From Saccharofermentans sp. (GTDB lineage Bacteria > Bacillota > Clostridia > Saccharofermentanales > Saccharofermentanaceae), in contig JAEFBB010000021.1 of assembly GCA_016292215.1 (NCBI GenBank), forward strand, positions 1-39,377: a stretch of DNA of 39,377 nt, given 5' to 3'. Both the position numbers and the translations under genes were made by a program. Below the pieces are notes generated by a model. The model was not told the DNA's origin. It searched no databases and saw nothing but the letters and a program-made list of their open reading frames with translations. Below are positions 15,169 to 24,680 of the stretch, piece by piece. The first letter of the stretch is position 1. Every line of letters starts with the position of its first letter.

Positions 15169-18141
15169 TCAGTGTAGGAATTCAAAGTTAAGGAGCGTGG
15201 GATTGCCCATTCCTTTGAATGTGAGATAGAGAGGATATACGCCGTCAGGGATCGTGAACTCCGCCCTGCCTTCTGTCCAGGCGGTGCAGAAATCGACGCC
15301 GATCTTTGCCAGAGGCTCTGCGTCTATCGCAGTCTTGATCTCGAAGTCTCCTTTGCCGTAACCTCTTGTGGTGATCCTTAATCCCTTTACGCCCTTAAGA
15401 TCGAAATACTTGAATCCGACCGTTGTGTTGTCATAGATATCTCTAACGTAAGAAGGATCCTTTACGCCGTCTTCGTGATCTTTTGAGATGTTGGCCTGGT
15501 GGAGTTCTCCCACATACATCTGGTTCTTATCGTTAAAGAGATTGCATGCGATGTGGGCAGGATATTCACCGATGTCCGAGAGAGGACCGCCGTTAAGTCC
15601 GCAGGATGTGATCTCTACCTGCTTAATGCTGCCGTCATCAGCGAAACTGATCTTCTCGGCGCACCCCTGGCGTGAATACCAGCTGTTGTTTGTCTGTCTG
15701 TGATAGAAGATGTACCATTCGCCATTGATCTCAACGATGCTGCCGTGGTTATTGGCTCCGAAGCATGTGGGCTTATCGGCAGGCTTATATGTATCGATAC
15801 CGATATCGCAGTTGCTTACGATGACACCGCCGTACTTGAAGGGTCCTAAGGGATTATCGGAAGTAGCGTAGCAGAGCTCGTGCATTACCTGTGAAGAATA
15901 GATCAGATAGAAGATACCGTTTCTTTCTCTGATGGAGGGCGCTTCGAAGAAAGCGTGACCTTCAAACTCGGTGCCCTTGCTGTGCTGTGTGGAAGGGATA
16001 ACAAATTCGGGAGCACGCTTAACGGTGAGCATGTCCTTATCAAGAACGGTCAGCATGCAGCCGTGGCGTGAAGCGTCGCCCTGTCCGCAGAAACCGGTGT
16101 ACATATATGTCGTATCGCCTATTGTGATAACGCCGGGATCGAACTGCTGCTCGTCGCCTTCCTTCTTGCCAAGAAGAGTACCGTCTTCGTAATGGACGTT
16201 GCCGATGAATTCGAACTTGCCTGAAGGCGAGTCTGATACGGCAACGGAGATTACGCAGTCGTTGTCGAGTGCATAGTACAGATAGTATCTGCCGTCAGGT
16301 CCTACAGTGACATCGGGCGCATAGAGGCATCCGCGGTCATCTGCGTTAGCAGGATCGTCAGATCTTTTGAAGATGACGCCTTCGTATGTCCAGTCTCCGA
16401 GATCGTTAACGGGTGCTGACCAGGTTACATAATCGCCGGGGCAGAAAGCATAGCCGTTGAAATAGTCGTGTGATCCGTAGATATAGACTCTGCCGTTAAA
16501 GACATAAGGCTCGCCGTCAGGGATATATTCCCAGTTGGGAAGATAAGGGTTGAATGCCTGCTTTTTGGGAACCGTGTAGAGCTCGACGCGGGGTTTTGAT
16601 TCACCTTTGCTCATGTCGACGGGGCCGATGGCGGACTCCTCGATGTGCTTTGTCATGAATGTATAGAAGTCTGACTCAGGAGAATCTTCCTGGACGGATG
16701 TTTTCGCGCCGTCACGGGTGAAATGCATCTCGTTCTTGAAGTCAGGCGTGTAAGGCTTCCACAAGGGAAGTGCGGTACCGTCCACGTCATTGCCGTTCGG
16801 ATCACCGTTCTTTACGAAGTTCGCAAAGTAAGTGCTCATCTGTCTTGCGATGTCGAAATGTCTTCCTGTCATCGGTCTCCAGCACTTGTCGAGGTTGTCG
16901 AAGAAGAACCAGAGATCTACGGAATGGAATGTTCCCGGATTGTCCTCGCCCGGGATATCGGGCTCGAAGCTGTAGTAGTAACCGGGCTTGTCGCTGTGAG
17001 CGAAAACAGCCTTGATGGCGCACTCGATCGCGCGGACCGAAGCGTACATACTGCCATTGTGCTTTTGAGCTTCGGGGAAGGAGAGGAATTCGTCAGCCTT
17101 ATCGCCGAAGATGTCTCTTGCCTTTGCTTCGAAGTCAGCTTGTGAATCAGCGAAAATGAAGCTCGGGAATTCATCGAAGGTATTGCCTGCCATGAGAGGC
17201 ACGTGCGCATGTCTGCCCTCCATGAATAGCTTGACCGGCTCTTCCGAAATGAAGACGTTGTCGATCATGGGAGTAAAGAAGAAGTTCTCTGTCTCCCTGA
17301 ACTTGCCGTATGTCTCGCGGATGAATTCCTGGTCGAGAGCTCTGGCTTCTTCCAATGTCTTAACTCCCAGCTTTTCGAAAAGCTTATCGCCATAAGCGCA
17401 TGCGTCTTCGATGGTCCTCGGGGTCATGACAAAATCCTTGATGTAAGGGAACTGGATGATGCCCGAGAGGATTATCGCCCTGTTATAAAGACCGATGCTT
17501 GATTCTGAGGTGAGGTGATTGAGGACGCTTCCGCCGCCTGCGGACTGTCCTGCTATGGTGATGTTATCGGGATCTCCGCCGAATGAAGCGATGTTTCTCC
17601 TGACCCATTTCATGGCAGCCTGCTGGTCCAAAAGACCGAAGTTGGCAGGTGCTTCAGGTGATTCCTTGAAGAGCTCTGAGTGAGCGAGGAAACCGAATGC
17701 TCCGAGTCTGTAGTTTATGGTTACGACGACGATGCCTTTCTTCGCGAGATTCTCGCCGTTGAATTCCATTTCCGCTGAATAACCCCACTGGAATCCGCCG
17801 CCGTAGATCCATACGAGTACGGGGAGCTTATCGTCAGCGCTCTTGGCGTTTGTCCAGACGTTTAAGTAGAGGCAGTCTTCATCGCGGTCTATGTCGGGAT
17901 CAACGTGCCATTCTTTGCAGTAAATATCAGTACCGACAGCCGGCTGGTCCTGATAGGGAATAGGACCGAACTTATAGCAGTCCCTGATGCCTTCCCAATC
18001 TTCCAAGGGCTGTGGAGCTCTCCAGCGGTTCTTGCCTACCGGCGGCTGGGCAAAAGGAATACCTTTAAATACAGAGATGCGCGTATTATTTCCGGGAAAG
18101 CCTCTGACGAGTCCGTTCTCGGTTTTTACGATCTTTAACAT
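15169..18141 (-). CDS. Carboxylesterase type B - GH43 fusion enzyme
   Basis: A 990-residue two-enzyme protein. Residues 1-500 are a type B carboxylesterase: GGGFQWG oxyanion loop (114-120), nucleophile Ser200 in AGQSAGG, probable acid Glu324, His406 in GTFHSVD. Residues 530-860 are a family 43 glycoside hydrolase: base Asp542 in YIPDGEP, Asp610 in APDV, acid Glu733 in HAFFEAP. Residues 865-990 look like a beta-sandwich, possibly CBM6-like. No signal peptide is present, so it should act in the cytoplasm on imported oligosaccharides, removing acyl groups and arabinose or xylose side chains. GAGG lies 7 nt before the ATG. It is divergent from the YesM/YesN-ABC transporter genes. Exact linkage specificity cannot be read from sequence. 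Confidence 0.9.
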   Translation of the reverse strand: MLKIVKTENGLVRGFPGNNTRISVFKGIPFAQPPVGKNRWRAPQPLEDWEGIRDCYKFGPIPYQDQPAVGTDIYCKEWHVDPDIDRDEDCLYLNVWTNAKSADDKLPVLVWIYGGGFQWGYSAEMEFNGENLAKKGIVVVTINYRLGAFGFLAHSELFKESPEAPANFGLLDQQAAMKWVRRNIASFGGDPDNITIAGQSAGGGSVLNHLTSESSIGLYNRAIILSGIIQFPYIKDFVMTPRTIEDACAYGDKLFEKLGVKTLEEARALDQEFIRETYGKFRETENFFFTPMIDNVFISEEPVKLFMEGRHAHVPLMAGNTFDEFPSFIFADSQADFEAKARDIFGDKADEFLSFPEAQKHNGSMYASVRAIECAIKAVFAHSDKPGYYYSFEPDIPGEDNPGTFHSVDLWFFFDNLDKCWRPMTGRHFDIARQMSTYFANFVKNGDPNGNDVDGTALPLWKPYTPDFKNEMHFTRDGAKTSVQEDSPESDFYTFMTKHIEESAIGPVDMSKGESKPRVELYTVPKKQAFNPYLPNWEYIPDGEPYVFNGRVYIYGSHDYFNGYAFCPGDYVTWSAPVNDLGDWTYEGVIFKRSDDPANADDRGCLYAPDVTVGPDGRYYLYYALDNDCVISVAVSDSPSGKFEFIGNVHYEDGTLLGKKEGDEQQFDPGVITIGDTTYMYTGFCGQGDASRHGCMLTVLDKDMLTVKRAPEFVIPSTQHSKGTEFEGHAFFEAPSIRERNGIFYLIYSSQVMHELCYATSDNPLGPFKYGGVIVSNCDIGIDTYKPADKPTCFGANNHGSIVEINGEWYIFYHRQTNNSWYSRQGCAEKISFADDGSIKQVEITSCGLNGGPLSDIGEYPAHIACNLFNDKNQMYVGELHQANISKDHEDGVKDPSYVRDIYDNTTVGFKYFDLKGVKGLRITTRGYGKGDFEIKTAIDAEPLAKIGVDFCTAWTEGRAEFTIPDGVYPLYLTFKGMGNPTLLNFEFLH

Positions 18142-18159
18142 AGGTGTACCTCAAAGGAA

Positions 18160-18188
18160 AAAATATTATCACAATCTATGTTAGTCAA
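18160..18188 (-). promoter_or_regulatory. Putative promoter of the esterase-GH43 gene
   Basis: On the minus strand: TTGACT (18188-18183), a 17-nt spacer, TATTTT (18165-18160). It lies about 20 nt upstream of the start codon. Confidence 0.55.
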
Positions 18189-18261
18189 AGAAAAATTATT
18201 ATTCAACGGGATAAACTTCAGACAAAACCCGACTAAATCCATTAGTTTTCCGGGCATAAAT

Positions 18262-18290
18262 TTGCAAAGGCACCCGGCTTTAATTAAAAT
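18262..18290 (+). promoter_or_regulatory. Putative promoter of the YesM/YesN-like operon
   Basis: TTGCAA (18262-18267), a 17-nt spacer, TAAAAT (18285-18290), in a strongly AT-rich stretch upstream of the kinase start. It shares the 178-nt divergent region with the esterase-GH43 promoter. Confidence 0.5.
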
Positions 18291-18319
18291 ATAAATAATT
18301 ATTTAAGGAGCAGTGTTTT

Positions 18320-20104
18320 TTGCGCAAGGTAGACAAGTTCAGGACCGCCATATCGACTTTCCTCGGCAAACAAAAGCTAAGTAAGAAGTTCCTTTTAATG
18401 TACTTCTTCTGCGTTCTTGTGCCGCTTGTTCTGACGGATACGTTTTTGTTCAAATCCGTTTTCGACGCTGAGCTTAATAACCAGAGCCACTACAGGGATA
18501 TCGCGATAGAATCCTATGTCGACTATTTTGAGAACCTGCTTGAATACGATGCCAAAGTTGCACAGGCCATCGATATCAACAAAAACCTCAATACGTTTAT
18601 CAACACGCCTTACGATGCACCTTACGATTACTACGATGAATTGATGAACACGTTCTCCAATTCATTCTTCTCGACATTGTCCGATATCAACCAGGACAGA
18701 ATCGTAATCTATTCCAACAACCCGACAATGCTTAACGGTAACTATTTCCATAACCTGTCGGAGGCTGAGAAGGAAGTGTGGTATCAGAAATTCTATGCGA
18801 TCTCTGATGTCAATGAGGCATTCTACGCTTACTATGACACCGCGCCTGTTGCATCCGTGCCGGACAGAAACCGTTTGATCTATATCCGCAGGATGAAGAA
18901 CACCAAGTCCAAGATCGAGAAGATCGTCACCATAGAGCATAAGAAGAGCAGACTCGCAGGCGAACTCAAGGAGATCCCCGTCAACTGCACCATGTACCTT
19001 TGCTGCGACGACTACATCATCTATTCCACCGAGCCGGGTGCCAACCGTCTGACCCTTCTGGACATGACTTCGCACAACAAGTCCCACATGACGGTAAAAG
19101 AGGTAAAGATGTACGGCAGTAACTTCAAGATCTATGCCTTTACTGATGATCTGACGATCACCAAGGTCATCATGAATAACCTGCCGGTCATTCTCACAGT
19201 AATTATTTTCACGCTTGTCATCCCTATCGTCCTGATGAAGATGCTCGAGCGTTCGATCACAGACAGAGTCGCTATACTCGGCAAAGCATTCGGCGAAGGC
19301 AAATCAGAATACTTCCAGCCGATCAAGGATATCAGCGGCACGGATGAGATCTCAGATCTGATGCATGACTACAACAGGATCGTAGGCATCAACAACGAAC
19401 TTACCAACACGATCTATAAGGATAAGCTCAGGGAACAGGAGAGCGACCTCGCCCGTAAGAATGCCGAACTTCTTGCCCTTCAGAGCCAGATCAATCCGCA
19501 CTTCCTTTTCAATGCATTGGAGAGTATCCGCATGCACAGTATCCTCAAGGGCGAGAACGAGACCGCCGAAATGGTACAAAGACTTGCCGTAATGGAGAGA
19601 CAGAACGTTGAGTGGCACGATGACGCCGTCACGATCGAAGAGGAAGAAGGTTTTATCGACGCATATCTGCAGCTCCAGAGCTACAGGTTTGGCGAGAGGA
19701 TCTCGTTTGATATCGACATTGATGAAGACTGCAAGAAGATCCGCATACCCAAGCTTACGCTGGTTACCTTTGTCGAGAATGCATGCGTTCACGGAATAGA
19801 GTGTAAATCAGCACAGGGATGGATTTTTGTAAGGGTCTATAAGAAAGAGGACCGGCTGATAATCGAGGTAGAGGATACGGGTGACGGAATGGAAGAATCA
19901 GATGTTGATGCCCTTCAGAAAAAGATGAACGGTGTCACCATCGACATGGTAAAAGAGGCAAAGCATGTCGGTATTCTTAATGCTTGTCTCAGGATCAAGA
20001 TGATGTTTAACAACCAGGCCAAGTTCGCGATAGAAAGCGAAAAGGGCATCGGAATGTCAGTCATCATCTCGATACCGGCTGATTTGATTACTACGGCAGA
20101 GTGA
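18320..20104 (+). CDS. YesM-like sensor histidine kinase
   Basis: This 594-residue sensor kinase is of the LytS/YesM class that governs carbohydrate uptake genes in Firmicutes. It has membrane segments at about 22-46 and 284-306 flanking a large extracytoplasmic sensor, then a HAMP region. The His-kinase motif INPHFLFNALESI (His394) and an ATPase domain with FVENACVHGIE (Asn487) and DTGDGM complete it. It starts with TTG at 18320, supported by AAGGAG 9 nt upstream; no ATG or GTG in frame fits better. Its stop lies 8 nt before the partner regulator. It probably senses an oligosaccharide, directly or through the binding lipoprotein. Confidence 0.93.
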   Translation: MRKVDKFRTAISTFLGKQKLSKKFLLMYFFCVLVPLVLTDTFLFKSVFDAELNNQSHYRDIAIESYVDYFENLLEYDAKVAQAIDINKNLNTFINTPYDAPYDYYDELMNTFSNSFFSTLSDINQDRIVIYSNNPTMLNGNYFHNLSEAEKEVWYQKFYAISDVNEAFYAYYDTAPVASVPDRNRLIYIRRMKNTKSKIEKIVTIEHKKSRLAGELKEIPVNCTMYLCCDDYIIYSTEPGANRLTLLDMTSHNKSHMTVKEVKMYGSNFKIYAFTDDLTITKVIMNNLPVILTVIIFTLVIPIVLMKMLERSITDRVAILGKAFGEGKSEYFQPIKDISGTDEISDLMHDYNRIVGINNELTNTIYKDKLREQESDLARKNAELLALQSQINPHFLFNALESIRMHSILKGENETAEMVQRLAVMERQNVEWHDDAVTIEEEEGFIDAYLQLQSYRFGERISFDIDIDEDCKKIRIPKLTLVTFVENACVHGIECKSAQGWIFVRVYKKEDRLIIEVEDTGDGMEESDVDALQKKMNGVTIDMVKEAKHVGILNACLRIKMMFNNQAKFAIESEKGIGMSVIISIPADLITTAE

Positions 20105-20112
20105 GGTGGCCT

Positions 20113-21705
20113 ATGCTTAAAGTGATGCTTGTTGACGACGAACCTTTTACCCTTCAGGGTCTTCAGGTACTGATCGATTGGGAGAGCGCCGGTTTTGAGA
20201 TCGCGGCAGTCTGTTCCAACGGAAAAGAAGCATTGAATTTCCTTTCGGGGAATCAGGTCGACCTGATCATTTCCGATATCCGCATGCCGGAGATGAACGG
20301 TCTCGAACTTCTTGAAGCCGTCAAGAAGGAAAAGCTCTCTGATGCCAAGTTTGTTTTCCTTACGGGATACGATGACTTTTCCTATACGCAGCGTGCCATC
20401 AGAAGCGGATGTCTCGATTACATCCTTAAGCCCGTTATTGAAGAAGAGCTCATTTCGGTCCTTCGAAAAGTCTCCAATCTGAACCGTGAGTCAGTCATTC
20501 TCCGCAAGAACAGGGAGAAGATGGAAGATGCTTATCACCTGAGAGTATTAAGGCATCTTATAAGGGGCAAATACAATGATGAGGATATCGAATATGCAAA
20601 TAAACACCTCATGCTGTCAGGAGACCTGAGATTTATCGAGATAGATTTTGTCAACAGGGAGATGGAAGAAGACAACAGCGATTCCGATGATCTGAGCGTT
20701 ATGCAAAGACAGCTCTTTAACACATGCAGGGATACTCTGAAAGAATACGCCAATCATTTTGCTATCGACTTCTCCTATGATGAAGACAATTACAGCATAG
20801 GATTCATTTACTGTGACAGCATGGCTTCCATAAGTGACATGACTGATGCCGAATTCCTGAACGCACTCATAAGAAAGATAGAAGTGCTTATCCTCAAGCC
20901 TGTCAGAATGCTTTGCGGCCAGCCGGTATCTGACATCTCGGCACTTTCGAAGTCATTCGATTCCTGCAGGGGTCTTCGAAGCATCGCCGGATTCCACAAC
21001 ACCAAGAAACTGTATTTCTACGAAGAAACAGAAGACAATCACGGCAGTATTGTCCTTTTCAAGAAAACCATCGATGAGATCATCATTGACATCGAGAAGA
21101 ATGATCCCGCTTTGATAGAGAAAAACATCGTGAAACTCTATGAGGAGATAAAAGGCAAGGAAGGCAACAGCCGGGCATTCGATCTTAACATCAATTATTT
21201 CCTCTTCCAGCTTATCCATCTTGCCAGCGAACTCGATGATACCGTAAACCAGGAAGAGATCATTCAGTACATTTCAGAACAGACGAGCGGAAAAGCATTT
21301 GCCAGAGGATCTCACCAGCACATGACAAAGTTTGCTACGGAGTTTGCCGTCTATCTGTCTGAACTCCGCAAGAATATCTCGAGGGGTATCCTCGCAGATG
21401 TTGAAGCGGACATAAAGAAAAATTACGCAGACAACATCAGTCTTAAGGATCTGGGTGACAGATACCATATCAACAGCTCTTATCTGGGACAGGTCTTCAA
21501 AAAGAATTACGGTATGTCTTTCAAAAATTACCTGACAAATTACAGGATAAAGGAAGCCGCAAGGCAGATAATCAATACCGACAAAAAGATCAACCGCATA
21601 GCGGAGGACGTCGGATATAAAGACAGTGACTATTTTATCCGTAAATTCATAGAGATCATGGGGTGTACACCATCAAAGTACCGTAAAAGCAACCAGGGGG
21701 CCTGA
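20113..21705 (+). CDS. YesN-like response regulator with AraC-type DNA-binding domain
   Basis: This 530-residue regulator is the partner of the preceding kinase. The receiver domain has VDDE at the N-terminus, phospho-acceptor Asp55 (LIISDIRMPEMNG) and LKPV lysine. A poorly conserved middle region spans about 140-425. The C-terminal AraC-type double helix-turn-helix (about 430-525) contains ISLKDLGDRYHINSSYLGQVFK and the signature IAEDVGYKDSDYFIRKF...PSKYR. The ATG at 20113 is preferred over the GTG at 20101, which overlaps the kinase stop, because GAGG lies 6 nt upstream and MLKVMLVDDEP is the normal N-terminus. It likely activates the transporter and/or the divergent esterase-GH43 gene. Confidence 0.93.
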   Translation: MLKVMLVDDEPFTLQGLQVLIDWESAGFEIAAVCSNGKEALNFLSGNQVDLIISDIRMPEMNGLELLEAVKKEKLSDAKFVFLTGYDDFSYTQRAIRSGCLDYILKPVIEEELISVLRKVSNLNRESVILRKNREKMEDAYHLRVLRHLIRGKYNDEDIEYANKHLMLSGDLRFIEIDFVNREMEEDNSDSDDLSVMQRQLFNTCRDTLKEYANHFAIDFSYDEDNYSIGFIYCDSMASISDMTDAEFLNALIRKIEVLILKPVRMLCGQPVSDISALSKSFDSCRGLRSIAGFHNTKKLYFYEETEDNHGSIVLFKKTIDEIIIDIEKNDPALIEKNIVKLYEEIKGKEGNSRAFDLNINYFLFQLIHLASELDDTVNQEEIIQYISEQTSGKAFARGSHQHMTKFATEFAVYLSELRKNISRGILADVEADIKKNYADNISLKDLGDRYHINSSYLGQVFKKNYGMSFKNYLTNYRIKEAARQIINTDKKINRIAEDVGYKDSDYFIRKFIEIMGCTPSKYRKSNQGA

Positions 21706-21720
21706 GAGGCCCTCTTTTTA
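21695..21720 (+). terminator. Rho-independent terminator overlapping the regulator stop
   Basis: A 9-bp stem AGGGGGCCT (21695-21703) with AGGCCCTCT (21707-21715), one G-T pair and loop GAG, is followed by a T-run. The regulator stop codon is inside it. It separates the regulatory pair from the transporter genes. Confidence 0.85.
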
Positions 21721-21809
21721 TGCAATATGTACAAAAACGCTTTTTCGTTTATGTTAAATCCATCGCATTTATGTAGAATTTATCGGTTGTTTGATTAGAG
21801 TTTATCGGG

Positions 21810-21838
21810 TTGCGGCAAAAATAGGGCAAACGTATACT
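21810..21838 (+). promoter_or_regulatory. Putative promoter of the ABC transporter genes
   Basis: TTGCGG (21810-21815), a 17-nt spacer and TATACT (21833-21838), about 50 nt before the binding protein start. The weak -35 fits an activated promoter controlled by the upstream YesN-like regulator. Confidence 0.5.
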
Positions 21839-21889
21839 TTAGTTGCTAAAAACTCGTGAAAACGAGAATCCAAATTCGGGAGGTCTACT

Positions 21890-23581
21890 ATGAAGGCTAA
21901 GAAACTCTTTTCATTGGCTCTGGCAGCAGTAATGGTAGCTTCTTGTGTTGCAGCAGCAGGCTGCGGCAAGAAGAGCAAGTATACTGAATTCACCATGTTC
22001 GCTGCTATGGCAGGCAAGGAGAAGGACGACGACAACGAGATCATGGAGCTCATCGCTGAGAAGACCGGTGTTAAGGTCAAGGAAACTTGGCTCACAGGTC
22101 AGGACGCAGGCGAAGCTATCGGATCTATCATCGCTTCAGGCAAGCTGCCTGATTTCATCGATGGTGGTGACGGCTGCGTTCAGCTTTATGAGAACCACAT
22201 GCTCGTTGCATGGGACGATTATCTTGAGAAGTATCCTAATCTCAAGGAAATGTACACAGAAAAAGAGTGGGATCAGTTCCGTATGAGCGACGGTAAGATT
22301 TACTGGGCTAACGTATTCGGTAACCACTACAAGGAAGACACAACAACCGGTCACAACGGTGAGGCTTTCTGGATTCAGGCTCGTGTTCTTGAATGGGACG
22401 GCTATCCGGACATCCAGACATTGGATCAGTACTTCGATCTCCTCGAGAGATATGCAGCTGCTAATCCGAACATGCCCGACGGCACACCTGTAATTCCTTA
22501 TACATGTCTCTGCGAAGACTGGAAGTATTACTGCCTTGAGAACGCTCCTATGTTCCTCGATGGTTATCCGAACGATGGTTGCGTTATCGTTAACGTTGAT
22601 GCTGGCGTAGACAATCCTAAGATCGTTGACTACAACACAACAGCTACAGCTAAGAAGTATTTTGCTAAGTTGAACGAAGAGTACAACAAGGGCGCTATCG
22701 ATCCCGATTTCGCTACACAGACATACGACGAGTACATCTCCAAGCTCTCCACAGGCCGTGTTCTCGGTCTCTGCGATCAGTATTGGGATTTCGCTTACTC
22801 CATCATGGGACCTTTCGCTGAAGAGCGTAACGATGCTACTGATGGTCAGCCCTACAGACTCGACAAGATCGGCTGTGACTATGTACCTCTCGGACTCACA
22901 ATCGAAGCTGGCATGGAGCAGGAATGGCACTCTTATGGTGACGAGCTCAACAAGGCTTCCGGCTGCGCAGTTACAACAAGCTGCAAGAACCCTGACCTCG
23001 CTTTCGAGTTCCTTAGCAGACTCCTCGATCAGGACATCCACGATCTCCGTTTCTGGGGCATCAAGGACAAAGACTACCTCGTTGATTCCAACGGTATGTA
23101 CTACAGAACAGAAGAGATGAGAGACAACTGGAAGAGCGACAGCTACAACGCTAAGCACTGCTGCCAGTATTCCTACATGCCTCAGTGGAGAGGTAGAAGC
23201 AAGGACGGAATCAACTACATGCTGCCTGAAGAGCAGCCTGCAGAATTCCTCGCTACACTCTCTGAGCCTCTTAAGAAGTGCTTCGAAGCTTACGGTGCCG
23301 GCAACTATGCAGACATGGTAGGTTCCAGAGTTTGCGAGCAGAATCCTTGGTATCCTATGTGGTCATGGTCTAACTCCATCAGCAATGAGACTGCAGGCGG
23401 TATCGCATGGCAGAAGATGGGCGAGACAAAGCACTACTGGCTCCCTAAGGTTGTCATGAGCGCTGACTTCGAGACAGACTGGGCAGCTTACATGGATGCT
23501 TACAACGCAGTACATCCTGAGGACTTCCTCGCTGAAGCACAGGCTGAGTGCGAGAAGAGACTTGCAGATTCTAAGTCATAA
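21890..23581 (+). CDS. ABC transporter extracellular solute-binding lipoprotein
   Basis: This 563-residue binding protein is for a carbohydrate importer of the CUT1/LplA type. The signal peptide ends in a lipobox (AAGC, Cys25). The mature protein opens with a beta strand (YTEFTMFAAM) and has EIMELIAEKTGVKVKETW and ASGKLPDFIDGG segments as in family 1 binding proteins. It is rich in Trp and Tyr, as expected for sugar stacking. A good GGGAGG site lies at 21879-21884. Codon use is strongly biased to favoured codons, suggesting high expression. It is followed by a terminator hairpin before the permeases. The ligand is probably an oligosaccharide, not identifiable from sequence. Confidence 0.93.
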   Translation: MKAKKLFSLALAAVMVASCVAAAGCGKKSKYTEFTMFAAMAGKEKDDDNEIMELIAEKTGVKVKETWLTGQDAGEAIGSIIASGKLPDFIDGGDGCVQLYENHMLVAWDDYLEKYPNLKEMYTEKEWDQFRMSDGKIYWANVFGNHYKEDTTTGHNGEAFWIQARVLEWDGYPDIQTLDQYFDLLERYAAANPNMPDGTPVIPYTCLCEDWKYYCLENAPMFLDGYPNDGCVIVNVDAGVDNPKIVDYNTTATAKKYFAKLNEEYNKGAIDPDFATQTYDEYISKLSTGRVLGLCDQYWDFAYSIMGPFAEERNDATDGQPYRLDKIGCDYVPLGLTIEAGMEQEWHSYGDELNKASGCAVTTSCKNPDLAFEFLSRLLDQDIHDLRFWGIKDKDYLVDSNGMYYRTEEMRDNWKSDSYNAKHCCQYSYMPQWRGRSKDGINYMLPEEQPAEFLATLSEPLKKCFEAYGAGNYADMVGSRVCEQNPWYPMWSWSNSISNETAGGIAWQKMGETKHYWLPKVVMSADFETDWAAYMDAYNAVHPEDFLAEAQAECEKRLADSKS

Positions 23582-23626
23582 TTTGGCCTTAAGGTCTATT
23601 GACACATTAGATTAGTGTAATCGATG

Positions 23627-23671
23627 TGGTGGCAGCCATGGCATAAACAACTGTGGTTGCCACCATTTTTT
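23627..23671 (+). terminator. Intra-operon terminator between binding protein and permease
   Basis: A 12-bp stem (23627-23638 with 23654-23665, one G-T pair) with a 15-nt loop is followed by six Ts (23666-23671), just 15 nt before the permease start. It probably lets only part of the transcripts read through, giving much more binding protein than permease. Confidence 0.85.
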
Positions 23672-23685
23672 AGGGGTTGTAAAAA

Positions 23686-24663
23686 ATGGAGAATTCTATC
23701 TCTCAAGCGGAAAAACTTAAACAGCTGACGGAGAAGGAACTTAATAAGCCTAAGTTCACCGTCAAAGAGTTTAAAAGACAGTGGATACTTATCACTATCT
23801 CCGCCGTTTATGTAATTTATGGAATCATATTCTATTATCTTCCTCTCTTGGGATGGATAATGGCATTCCAGAACTTCAAATACTATGAAGGATTCACCGG
23901 TTCTAAGTTTGTCGGATTCGATAAATTCAAGTTCCTGTTCAGTGACGTTTCATTCCTCAGAGTTATCAGAAATACGTTTGCAATGGGTGTACTCAACCTT
24001 TTCTTCGGTACAGTTGTTGCAATCGCATTTGCCATCCTTTTGAACGAAGTCAGGAACAGACACTTCAAGAAAGCTATCCAGACAATTTCTTACTTACCGC
24101 ACTTCCTTTCATGGATCATCGTTGTAGCTATCGTACACGATGCGCTTACTTCAACCGGTATCATCAATGACCTCCTTCTGAGGTTCGGTTTGATTAAGCA
24201 AGCATATCCGTTCTTGGGGAAACCGGGCTGGTTCTGGCCTATCGTTACATTAAGTAACCTTTGGAAAGAGACCGGCTGGAACGCAATCATTTATCTTGCG
24301 GCTATTACCGCTATCGATCCCTGCCTCTATGAGTCAGCATCCATCGATGGCGCAGGACGTTTCCAGAAGATGCGTTACATCACGCTCCCTTCGCTCCGTC
24401 CTACTATAATGATCCTTCTGATCATGAATCTCGGTAACGTTCTTAATGCCGGATTCGAGTTACAGTACTTGCTTGGTAACGGTCTTGTACAGAACGTTTC
24501 CAAGACGATCGACATCTACGTCCTCGAATGGGCTATCAACGCTCGTAACCTGGACTACTCGCTCGGTACTGCAGCAGGTATCTTTAAGACTGTCGTATCG
24601 TTGACGCTTATCGTAATCGCTAACTTCATCGCCAAGCGCAAGGGCGACGAGCGTTTGTTCTGA
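23686..24663 (+). CDS. Sugar ABC transporter permease (LplB-like)
   Basis: This 325-residue inner-membrane permease is of the CUT1 family. It has about six membrane segments. The EAA loop that contacts the ATPase is clear (YESASIDGAGRFQKMRYITLPSLRP, about residues 214-238). The segment YYLPLLGWIMAFQNFKYYEGF is characteristic of LplB-type permeases. Ribosome site AGGGG is 9 nt upstream, right after the terminator T-run. No ATPase gene is present, so a shared MsmX-type ATPase encoded elsewhere is likely. Confidence 0.94.
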   Translation: MENSISQAEKLKQLTEKELNKPKFTVKEFKRQWILITISAVYVIYGIIFYYLPLLGWIMAFQNFKYYEGFTGSKFVGFDKFKFLFSDVSFLRVIRNTFAMGVLNLFFGTVVAIAFAILLNEVRNRHFKKAIQTISYLPHFLSWIIVVAIVHDALTSTGIINDLLLRFGLIKQAYPFLGKPGWFWPIVTLSNLWKETGWNAIIYLAAITAIDPCLYESASIDGAGRFQKMRYITLPSLRPTIMILLIMNLGNVLNAGFELQYLLGNGLVQNVSKTIDIYVLEWAINARNLDYSLGTAAGIFKTVVSLTLIVIANFIAKRKGDERLF

Positions 24664-24680
24664 GGAAGGGGTGAATTGAT

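Noticed and set aside
16723..17145. Plus-strand open frame (140 codons) inside the esterase-GH43 gene
   Set aside because: It is a shadow of a continuous 990-codon gene with complete active sites on the other strand.
22136..23158. Long reverse-strand open frame (340 codons) inside the binding protein gene
   Set aside because: It is antisense to a clear lipoprotein with strong codon bias, which leaves open frames on the other strand. It has no ribosome site and no recognisable domain.
23599..23621. Perfect TTGACA (23599-23604) before the permease
   Set aside because: No -10 hexamer lies 16-18 nt downstream; the nearest TGTAAT is only 11 nt away and the terminator follows, so an internal promoter is not supported.
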